Origin: CALKKN01 sp050118555
GTDB taxonomy: Bacteria > Pseudomonadota > Gammaproteobacteria > Xanthomonadales > SZUA-36
Reading direction: 5' to 3'
Assembly (NCBI GenBank): GCA_050118555.1
Contig: JASFKQ010000021.1
Coordinates: 1 to 28,908, forward strand
Length of the DNA: 28,908 nucleotides
Part shown: positions 22,628-28,908 of the stretch, piece after piece
How positions within the stretch are numbered: position 1 is the first letter of the stretch
How the letters are laid out: every line of letters starts with the position of its first letter
Notes under the pieces: model-generated
The model's input: the letters and a program-made list of their open reading frames with translations, nothing else
What the model was told of the DNA's origin: nothing
Database searches by the model: none
Made by a program: the position numbers and the translations under genes

Positions 22628-23601
22628 CGGTGCAGGGCTAGAATTTTCAGGCAGGCGTCGCGATGGTCATCGCCCAGCCCCGCCGGCAGGGCGGCGCCGG
22701 GCATTTCGAGGCTGTAGGGTACCTGGCGGCGCTCGGCACGCAGCACCCAGGCCGACATGATCGACAGCTTTTCCTCGGTGTCACCCTTGCCCATCAGGTA
22801 CCAGTTCAATTCGCAGGACTCCTGGCTGGGCGCCTCCATTACGCGCGAATAGAGTTTCTGGTGGCGCGCACTGGTGCGCCAGGCAATGCGTCGCAGTGGG
22901 TCCCCCGGCTGGAATTCGCGCAGGCCGTGCAGGTGCTCACCGTCGCCAGGGTGTGCCGCGCCTTCGCTGCCGGTGCCGGCTTTGGGCAGCGGCGGAGGGT
23001 GCGGGGCAGGGTGCGGATACACCAGGCAACGCGCAGCGGGAATGATCACCGACCACGCACGGAACAGGCCGAGCGGGTACCGGTTCTCCAGCCGTAGCGG
23101 ACCCAGCTCCAACCAGCCCCTGCGACTCGTGGATTGGTTTACCGCCAGCCTCCGGGTGCCGCCCGGCTCGATGTCCGTGCAGTCGGACGACGTGGCCGCA
23201 ACCGCCTGGACCGCGAAGCGGTTACGGGGCCCGGAGTTTTTCAGATAGAGGTGGAAGGTCGCGTTTTCTCCGGCGAAAACCGGTTTTGCGGTGATGGCGG
23301 TCAGCCTCAGACCTTCCAGATTGCGGTAGGCGAGCAGGGCCGTCAGCAGGGCGCTCGATCCGAGCAGGAAATCGAGCAGCAGGGTCATGTTGTTGTTGAA
23401 GTTGAGACCGCCGATGGCCATCAAGACGAGCAGCAGAGCGAACCCGAATCCGAATCGGGTGGGCATCACGTAGATATCGCGGTATTCCAGTTCGAGGGGT
23501 AGCTCGGCGACGCCTCGAAGACGCCGTACCCGGGCCAGCAGCCAGCGCTCGAAACGAGGCCCGGGCTTGAAGCGTTCAGGTATGGCGGCGGCGCTGATCA
23601 T
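22624..23601 (-). CDS. DUF58 domain protein of the MoxR-TgpA operon
   Basis: A 325-residue protein with two membrane helices (about 50-90) and the DUF58 signature GLREFQPGDPLRRIAWRTSA. The N-terminal cytoplasmic segment is basic. DUF58 proteins have a vWA-like fold and accompany MoxR ATPases. AGGGAG lies 5 bases before ATG 23601. The gene overlaps tgpA (ATGA) and follows moxR by 24 bases. Confidence 0.93.
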   Translation of the reverse strand: MISAAAIPERFKPGPRFERWLLARVRRLRGVAELPLELEYRDIYVMPTRFGFGFALLLVLMAIGGLNFNNNMTLLLDFLLGSSALLTALLAYRNLEGLRLTAITAKPVFAGENATFHLYLKNSGPRNRFAVQAVAATSSDCTDIEPGGTRRLAVNQSTSRRGWLELGPLRLENRYPLGLFRAWSVIIPAARCLVYPHPAPHPPPLPKAGTGSEGAAHPGDGEHLHGLREFQPGDPLRRIAWRTSARHQKLYSRVMEAPSQESCELNWYLMGKGDTEEKLSIMSAWVLRAERRQVPYSLEMPGAALPAGLGDDHRDACLKILALHR

Positions 23602-23625
23602 GGCTCTCCCTGCCAGGATGCTGTG

Positions 23626-24582
23626 TCAGGGGATGGGCACCTGGTCCAGCAATTCGATTACCTGCTCCTCCGGGGTCTGGCTGAACCCGGAAGAGGGGCT
23701 CAGGCGATGGCGTGCAAGCGCCGGAAAAATGGTCTTGATGTCTTCCGGAGCGACGAAATCGCGGCCGTCGAGGAAAGCGTGCGCGCGGCTGGCGTTCAAC
23801 AGGGCCAGGCCGGCACGAGGGGACAGGCCGGTTTCGAACCAGCGCTCGTCGCGCGTCTCGCGGAGCAGCGCCTGGACGTAGTCCAGCAGGTTCTCGCTGA
23901 CGTGGATCCGTTCACAGTCTTGCTGCAGGTGCTCCACGTCCTGCGGCGAAAGAATGGCCTCCGTGCGGTCGAGCATGCGGGCCCGATCCTCGGAAGTCAG
24001 CAGTTGCCGTTCGGCCACGGGATCCGGGTATCCGAGCGCGAAACTGAGCAGGAACCGATCCAGTTGCGAGTCCGGCAGCGGAAAGGTACCCACCAGGTCG
24101 AGCGGGTTCTGCGTTGCGATCACGAAGAACGGCCGGGGCAGGACGTGGGTCTCGTTCTCGACGGTCACCTGTCGTTCCGCCATCGCTTCGAGCAAGGCGC
24201 TCTGCGTCTTTGGCGTCGCACGGTTTACCTCGTCCGCGAGCACGACCCGGGTGAAAATCGGGCCGGGATGAAATTCGAAAGCGTCCCGGTCGCGTTTGTA
24301 GATCGACACCCCCAGTATGTCGGCCGGCAGCATGTCGCTGGTGAACTGGATCCGCTGATAATCGGAGCCGATGATGCGGGCGAGCGCATGGGCCAGCGTG
24401 GTCTTGCCGACTCCAGGGACGTCTTCAATCAGGAGATGGCCGCGCGACAACAGGCAGCAGAAGGCAAGTCGCACCTGGCGATCTTTGCCCAGCAGTATCC
24501 CGTTCACTACCTCCTGTGCATCAGCGAGGCGCGCCTGGCGTCCATCGTCGGCCCGGCGAGTGGAAATTACCGTGCTATCCAT
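23626..24582 (-). CDS. MoxR-family AAA+ ATPase
   Basis: A 318-residue ATPase. It shows Walker A EDVPGVGKTT (53-62), Walker B VVLADEVNRA (113-122), sensor-1 region FVIATQNPLDLVG and an arginine-finger/lid region (GLSPRAGLALL). MoxR proteins act as chaperones that assemble or activate partners, which here would be the DUF58 and TgpA proteins encoded downstream. The ATG has AAGGG close upstream. It is the first gene of the operon. Confidence 0.94.
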   Translation of the reverse strand: MDSTVISTRRADDGRQARLADAQEVVNGILLGKDRQVRLAFCCLLSRGHLLIEDVPGVGKTTLAHALARIIGSDYQRIQFTSDMLPADILGVSIYKRDRDAFEFHPGPIFTRVVLADEVNRATPKTQSALLEAMAERQVTVENETHVLPRPFFVIATQNPLDLVGTFPLPDSQLDRFLLSFALGYPDPVAERQLLTSEDRARMLDRTEAILSPQDVEHLQQDCERIHVSENLLDYVQALLRETRDERWFETGLSPRAGLALLNASRAHAFLDGRDFVAPEDIKTIFPALARHRLSPSSGFSQTPEEQVIELLDQVPIP

Positions 24583-24933
24583 AGTCCCTTATCCAGCATT
24601 GCAGGCGGCAGGCTTCCCTGTCCGCTGCCAGTATACCATTCATTATCATGCTTGTTTCCATCTAATCAATATCTTAGCCGGCATACTGCATCACCGGGTG
24701 CCGACATCAAATGCAACTCATTGATTTCAGAAAAAGCAACAGCGGTGTCCCCTCCACCCGCAGCGTGACCCGCTGCAGGCAAAGTATGCAGGCCCCGCAG
24801 CGGTCTCGGCAAGGCTGCGAGGTTCCACTCCGGCGGGTCAGTAGCGGGACCGGCTGCCCGGGGTCATGCGGCTTACGGAACCGGGTTGCAGGCCACTTCG
24901 CAGATTCCCCGGAATGCGGGTATATTCTTGCCC
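24583..24933. other. Intergenic region between divergent moxR and patatin genes
   Basis: A 351-base stretch. The part near moxR (about 24630-24730) is AT-rich and holds a likely promoter. The rest is GC-rich, with no gene, repeat or RNA I can support. The minus-strand frame 24707-24961 has no family features and overlaps the start of the patatin gene. Confidence 0.5.
24635..24669 (-). promoter_or_regulatory. Likely promoter of the moxR operon
   Basis: On the minus strand, TTGATT (24669-24664), a 16-base spacer and GATAAT (24647-24642), placing the start near 24635 and giving a leader of about 53 bases before moxR. It sits in the AT-rich part of the gap. No operator is visible. Confidence 0.45.
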
Positions 24934-26097
24934 ATGTCGGTGGCGGGTGTGGAACAATCACAGGAAGGCGGCTCAGTCCCAGGGACCCCGGGACTGGTCC
25001 TGCCGGGGGGCGGCGCCCGCGGTGCTTACCAGGCCGGTGTGCTGAAAGCCATCGCCGAAATCGCCGCGGGGCGCGGAAATCCGTTTCCGGTGATCTCCGG
25101 TACTTCGGCGGGAGCGATCAACGCCGCCGTCGTCGGCAGTCACGCCCATGAGTTCGGCGAGGGTATCGACCGTCTGGGGCGCTTCTGGGCCACCCTCACG
25201 TGCAGCCGCATTTATCGGACCGACGCCTGGAACGTGCTGCGCTCGGGTCTGCACTGGGCGTTGTCACTCGCGCTGGGCGGTCGGCTTCTGCCGCAGCCGG
25301 AATCGCTGCTCGACAACACGCCCCTGCGGCGTTTTCTCGAGGATGCCACACATCTGGAAGGCATTGACGAGGCGATCGGGAGTGGGGCGCTGCGGGGTCT
25401 GAGCATCACGGCATCCGGCTACAGCTGCGCCTCTGCGGTCAGCTTTTACCAGGCGGCGCCGGGCATTGCGCCCTGGATCCGGGCGCGGCGCCGGGGACAG
25501 CCGACACGGCTGGAGGTGCCGCACCTTCTGGCGTCAGCCGCATTGCCGCTCCTCTTTCCCGCGGAACGGATCGGCAACGAGTACTTTGGCGACGGCGGCA
25601 TGCGAATGCTGTCCCCGCTGGCACCGGCCATTCATCTCGGGGCCGACCGCCTGCTGATCATATCGACCCGGGACGAGCGGCCCGATCCGCCCCCCGACAC
25701 GCCTGCGCCGTATCCGTCGCTGGGTGAAATCGGCGGTTATCTCCTCGACGTCATATTCATGGATACGCTGAATGCCGATCTCAATCGGCTGCAGCGGATC
25801 AATCGTACACTGGCGCGGGTGCCGGCCCCGGAACGCAGGAACACCGGCCTGAAGCATATCGAAACGCTGGTGATCCGGCCGAGCCGGGATCTGCGGACGG
25901 TGACACAGGAGCACGTCGACGATATCCCCCGCGCGGTGCGGCTGCTGTTGCGTACCCTCGGCGGATGGGGCAGGGACTGGCGGCTGGCCAGTTACCTCCT
26001 GTTTGAGTCGACCTACACCTCGGAGCTGCTGCGGCTGGGCTACGAGGACGGCTTGCTGCAGGCAGAGGAGCTGGTCGAGTTTCTTTCCGTGGCTTGA
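24934..26097 (+). CDS. Patatin-like phospholipase
   Basis: A 387-residue patatin-family acyl hydrolase. It shows the oxyanion loop GGGARGAYQAG (25-35), nucleophile elbow GTSAG with Ser58, and catalytic Asp220 in DGGM. No signal peptide is visible, so it is probably cytoplasmic or secreted by another route. ATG 24934 is chosen over TTG 24886 because the family core begins about residue 20. There is no ribosome binding site, but TATATT lies 7 bases before the ATG, which suggests a very short leader. It is convergent with fadE, 12 bases apart. Confidence 0.9.
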   Translation: MSVAGVEQSQEGGSVPGTPGLVLPGGGARGAYQAGVLKAIAEIAAGRGNPFPVISGTSAGAINAAVVGSHAHEFGEGIDRLGRFWATLTCSRIYRTDAWNVLRSGLHWALSLALGGRLLPQPESLLDNTPLRRFLEDATHLEGIDEAIGSGALRGLSITASGYSCASAVSFYQAAPGIAPWIRARRRGQPTRLEVPHLLASAALPLLFPAERIGNEYFGDGGMRMLSPLAPAIHLGADRLLIISTRDERPDPPPDTPAPYPSLGEIGGYLLDVIFMDTLNADLNRLQRINRTLARVPAPERRNTGLKHIETLVIRPSRDLRTVTQEHVDDIPRAVRLLLRTLGGWGRDWRLASYLLFESTYTSELLRLGYEDGLLQAEELVEFLSVA

Positions 26098-26109
26098 GCA
26101 CGCTGCGGG

Positions 26110-28578
26110 TCAGCCCGCGCTCTCGCTCACCACCGGGCGGAACCCCGGCTCTTCGAACCCCTCGATCTCGGCACGAGTAAATTCGTCCACTTCGATCACG
26201 GCCTGGGACGCCTGTTGGGACAGGCGCACAGTGGTGGCCTGCTCCTCGGTGATCACGCCGCTTTCGACGGCCTTCTGGACCAGGCGTTCGTAGTTGTCGA
26301 AAGTGACCGCCTCGTTCAGCGCGTTGCGGATCGCATTTTCGGCGCGGGTCGCGGTAATGGCCAGGTGGAAAGCCGTATGAACCTGGCCGCTGGCATCCTC
26401 CTGATCCGAGATGTAGACGCCTTCGACCAGCCGCTCCCTGCTGTCGCTCTCGCTCAGCAGCAATCGCGCGACGGCTTTGCCAGTGGCGTCCGCGGGCGGC
26501 CGGTACGACAACCCCAACGGGAACATGATCCAGCGGCCCAGCCTTCCGACGCCGGGCACCGGGAAGTTGGCTAGAACGCCGAGCAATTGTTGCTGAATCG
26601 TGTGCAGGCTGTCATCCAGCGCCCAGGTCACCAGCGGCAGGTCTTCCTGGGGCCGGTCTTCGTCCTCGAACCGCTTCAGAACCGTGGTGGCCAGGTACAG
26701 GTGGATCAATACGTCGGCAAGGCGCCCTGACAGCTTCTCGCGGAACTTGAACTTGCCGCCCAGCATGACCAACACCAGGTCGGCCGTGAACGCGAAGGCA
26801 GCGCTCATGCGGGTGATCTGGCGGTAGTAGCGGGCGGTGGGCCCGCTGACGGGCGAGCGTGTGGCCAATCCGGCCGAAATGCCGAGCATCAGGGAGCGCA
26901 CCAGATTGCTGAGGAAATGCCCCACGTGCCCGAACAGGGCCTTGTCGAACGCTTTGCGCGCTTCGGGCCGGGGATCCCGCACCGCGGCCATTTCCTTCAA
27001 CAGCCAGGGATGGGCACGGATCGCACCCTGGCCGAATATGATCATTGATCGCGTCAGGATATTGGCGCCCTCGACGGTGATGGAAATGGGCAGCGCCTGG
27101 TAGTCGTGGGCCAGGTAGTTGCGCGGGCCCGTGATGATGCCCTTGCCGCCATGGATATCCATGGCGTCGTTCAGGCATTCCCGGTTTCCTTCCGTGAGCT
27201 GGTATTTCAGGATGGCGGACAACACGCTCGGCCGTTCGCCCCGATCCAGCGCCACCAGCGTGAGGCGCCGCGCGGCGTCCATGCGGTAGGTGCGCCCCCC
27301 GATGCGGGCGAGCGGCTCCTCGACGCCCTCGAAGAAGCCGATTGGAATATCGAACTGTTTGCGGATGCGGGCGTAGGCGCCGGACATCATCGCAGCCATC
27401 TTGCCGCCGGCAACGCCGACGGCCGGCAGTGAAATGGCCCTGCCTGCGGCCAGGCTCTGCATCAACATGCGCCAGCCCTGGCCGATTCGCTCCTGGCCCC
27501 CGATGATCCATTCCATCGGGATGAAGACGTCCTTTCCGCGGGTAGGGCCGTTCATGAAAACCGCGCCGACCGGCATGTGCCGCTTGCCGGTCTCCACTCC
27601 AGGCGTGCTGGCGGGGATCAGGGCGCAGGTGATGCCGAGGTCCTTGCGGTCGCCCAGCAGCCCGTCCGGGTCGAGCGCCCTGAAGGCGAGACCAACGACC
27701 GTGGCCACCGGGGCCAGCGTAATGTAGCGCTTGTTCCAGTTGAGCCGGAACCCCAGCACTTCCCGCCCCTCGTGCCGCCCCTTGCATACCACGCCGGTGT
27801 CGGTCATGGCGGCGGCGTCGGAGCCGGCGATTTCCGACGTCAGCGCGAAACAGGGCACTTCTTCGCCCTTCGCCAGGCGGGGCAGGTAATGTTGCTTCTG
27901 CTCCTCGGTCCCGTAATGCAGTAGCAACTCCGCGGGGCCCAGCGAATTGGGAACCATCACCGTGATGGCGGTCGTCAGGTTGCGGCTGGCCAGTTTCATC
28001 ACAATGGCCGAGTGCGCCTGGGCGGAAAACCCGAGGCCGCCGTATTCCTGAGGAATGATCATCCCGAACATGCGGTGCTCGCGGATGAAATCCCAAAGCT
28101 TGTCGGGCAGCCTGCGGTGCTTGTCGCAGATTTCCCAGTCGTTGGCCATCCGGCACAGTTCTTCCACCGGGCCGTCGAGAAATGACTGCTCGCGCTCCGA
28201 AATCGCCGGTGCGGGCATCTTCAGCAGGTTTCGCCAGCGCGGCCGGCCGGAGAACAGTTCCGCCTCCCACCACACGCCCCCCGCCTCGAGCGCTTCGCGT
28301 TCGGTCGACGACAGGGCCGGTAGTGCCTTGCGATAAACGCTGAACAGACGATCGCTGATCAACAGGCGGCGCAGCGGGGTCAGCGAAAACCCGATCAGGA
28401 TTACCGCGACGATGCCGTTAGCAAAGCGGAACCAGCTGGGGACGTAGAAGAGGTGGCGCAACTCCGTCCAACCCACCGTGAGGCCGACCATGATGGCCAT
28501 GGCCACCAGCAGGGGCATGCGCTTGTAGGCCAGCATCAGGACCGTCAGGATCAAGATGAAGAAATAGAGAATGTCCAT
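26110..28578 (-). CDS. fadE: Acyl-CoA dehydrogenase FadE
   Basis: An 822-residue enzyme, close in length to E. coli FadE (about 814). It has an N-terminal membrane-associated part (helices at about 3-35 and 50-67), then the acyl-CoA dehydrogenase core (IIPQEYGGLGFSAQAHSAIV, CFALTSEIAGSDAAAMTDTG, NRECLNDAMDIHGGKGIITG), and the long FadE-specific C-terminal domain. It does the first oxidation of fatty acyl-CoA beta-oxidation with FAD. ATG 28578 has AGAGGA 5 bases upstream; the frame is open further upstream but without coding features. Confidence 0.95.
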   Translation of the reverse strand: MDILYFFILILTVLMLAYKRMPLLVAMAIMVGLTVGWTELRHLFYVPSWFRFANGIVAVILIGFSLTPLRRLLISDRLFSVYRKALPALSSTEREALEAGGVWWEAELFSGRPRWRNLLKMPAPAISEREQSFLDGPVEELCRMANDWEICDKHRRLPDKLWDFIREHRMFGMIIPQEYGGLGFSAQAHSAIVMKLASRNLTTAITVMVPNSLGPAELLLHYGTEEQKQHYLPRLAKGEEVPCFALTSEIAGSDAAAMTDTGVVCKGRHEGREVLGFRLNWNKRYITLAPVATVVGLAFRALDPDGLLGDRKDLGITCALIPASTPGVETGKRHMPVGAVFMNGPTRGKDVFIPMEWIIGGQERIGQGWRMLMQSLAAGRAISLPAVGVAGGKMAAMMSGAYARIRKQFDIPIGFFEGVEEPLARIGGRTYRMDAARRLTLVALDRGERPSVLSAILKYQLTEGNRECLNDAMDIHGGKGIITGPRNYLAHDYQALPISITVEGANILTRSMIIFGQGAIRAHPWLLKEMAAVRDPRPEARKAFDKALFGHVGHFLSNLVRSLMLGISAGLATRSPVSGPTARYYRQITRMSAAFAFTADLVLVMLGGKFKFREKLSGRLADVLIHLYLATTVLKRFEDEDRPQEDLPLVTWALDDSLHTIQQQLLGVLANFPVPGVGRLGRWIMFPLGLSYRPPADATGKAVARLLLSESDSRERLVEGVYISDQEDASGQVHTAFHLAITATRAENAIRNALNEAVTFDNYERLVQKAVESGVITEEQATTVRLSQQASQAVIEVDEFTRAEIEGFEEPGFRPVVSESAG

Positions 28579-28764
28579 GCGTGTCCTCTGCTGGGGTGCG
28601 CCGTTGTGGTTATCGTTCAGCGACCGGAACCCCGCTCCGACGGAGGCGCCGGCGGGTGCGTTTTCATCATAGGGTTCCGGCCGAGTAGGGGTCAAGAAGC
28701 CCCCGCTCCGCATTGCATGCAGCTCCCGATGTACGTAAAATTGTAATGATAAGTCAATGATTTT

Positions 28765-28794
28765 TTGTTATATTTTGCATTAGATAAATATTAA
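28765..28794 (+). promoter_or_regulatory. Likely promoter of ndk
   Basis: TTGTTA (28765-28770), an 18-base spacer and TATTAA (28789-28794), inside a strongly AT-rich stretch (about 28736-28810) that stands out from the GC-rich surroundings. The start would be about 28801, with a leader of about 24 bases before ndk. Other hexamer pairs in this AT-rich stretch are possible. Confidence 0.4.
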
Positions 28795-28824
28795 ATAATT
28801 CAGATTGATACAAGGAGTTCCTAC

Positions 28825-28908
28825 GTGCCTGTCGAGAGAACGCTTTCCATCATCAAGCCGGATGCGGTGGCCAAGAACGTGATTGGCCAGATTTACGCCC
28901 GGTTCGAG
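28825..28908 (+). CDS. ndk: Nucleoside diphosphate kinase, N-terminal fragment
   Basis: The first 28 codons of Ndk before the window ends: VERTLSIIKPDAVAKNVIGQ is the conserved N-terminus. The enzyme balances NTP pools through a phospho-histidine intermediate; the active-site His lies outside. The start is GTG, with AAGGAG 7 bases upstream. Confidence 0.93.
   Translation, partial: MPVERTLSIIKPDAVAKNVIGQIYARFE

Noticed and set aside
24707..24961. Minus-strand 84-codon frame upstream of the patatin gene
   Set aside because: It has no family features, overlaps the patatin start and has no ribosome binding site.
26612..28273. 553-codon minus-strand frame within fadE
   Set aside because: It is a frame-shifted shadow of fadE on the same strand. 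The fadE frame carries all family motifs.

Overview
The window is GC-rich bacterial chromosome, densely packed, with short intergenic gaps and many start/stop overlaps. It looks gammaproteobacterial. It holds an E. coli-type long FadE, a LexA with the classic SPNAAE recognition helix and CTGT-N8-ACAG boxes, an Slp-family lipoprotein, a MoxR-DUF58-TgpA cluster, a SlyD-like FKBP and a PHA phasin. I cannot place it below class level. There is no tRNA, rRNA, CRISPR array or complete insertion sequence.

Layout. (1) 1-1138, minus: 5' part of dnaE2 (error-prone DNA polymerase), with a LexA box directly before its start codon. (2) 1240-6874, minus: eight genes head to tail: modA-modB-modC (molybdate ABC transporter), a macro-domain protein, a DUF4404 protein, an exported alpha/beta hydrolase, a DUF502 membrane protein and a META-domain lipoprotein. 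(3) 7027-9009: SnoaL-like protein (+), phasin/DUF2188 protein (-), a small hydrolase remnant (-) and a haemolysin-III/PAQR membrane protein (+). (4) 9095-10659, minus: YdeI-like and DUF389 genes overlapping by 4 bp. (5) 10890-13991, minus: lexA-imuA-imuB. (6) 14121-16903, plus: TolB-like/TPR membrane protein, FKBP prolyl isomerase and CarD-family regulator. (7) 16942-24582, minus: DUF2207 and LemA proteins, DUF2461 protein, Slp lipoprotein, then tgpA-DUF58-moxR. (8) 24934-26097 plus: patatin-like phospholipase. 26110-28578 minus: fadE. 28825 to the end, plus: start of ndk.

The main functional theme is the SOS mutagenesis system. LexA, ImuA, ImuB (a Y-family-like protein with a QHSLF clamp-binding motif) and DnaE2 normally sit in one cassette. 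Here dnaE2 lies 9.75 kb downstream of imuB on the same strand, and it keeps its own LexA-controlled promoter.

The most unusual signal is a set of four palindromic, mobile-looking sequences, all placed at these SOS genes. Two are identical 53-bp perfect hairpins: one is inserted in frame inside dnaE2 and one lies just upstream of the dnaE2 promoter. A 170-bp inverted-repeat element supplies the last codon and stop of imuB. A 103-bp nested palindrome separates lexA from imuA. I saw no comparable element in the remaining 15 kb.
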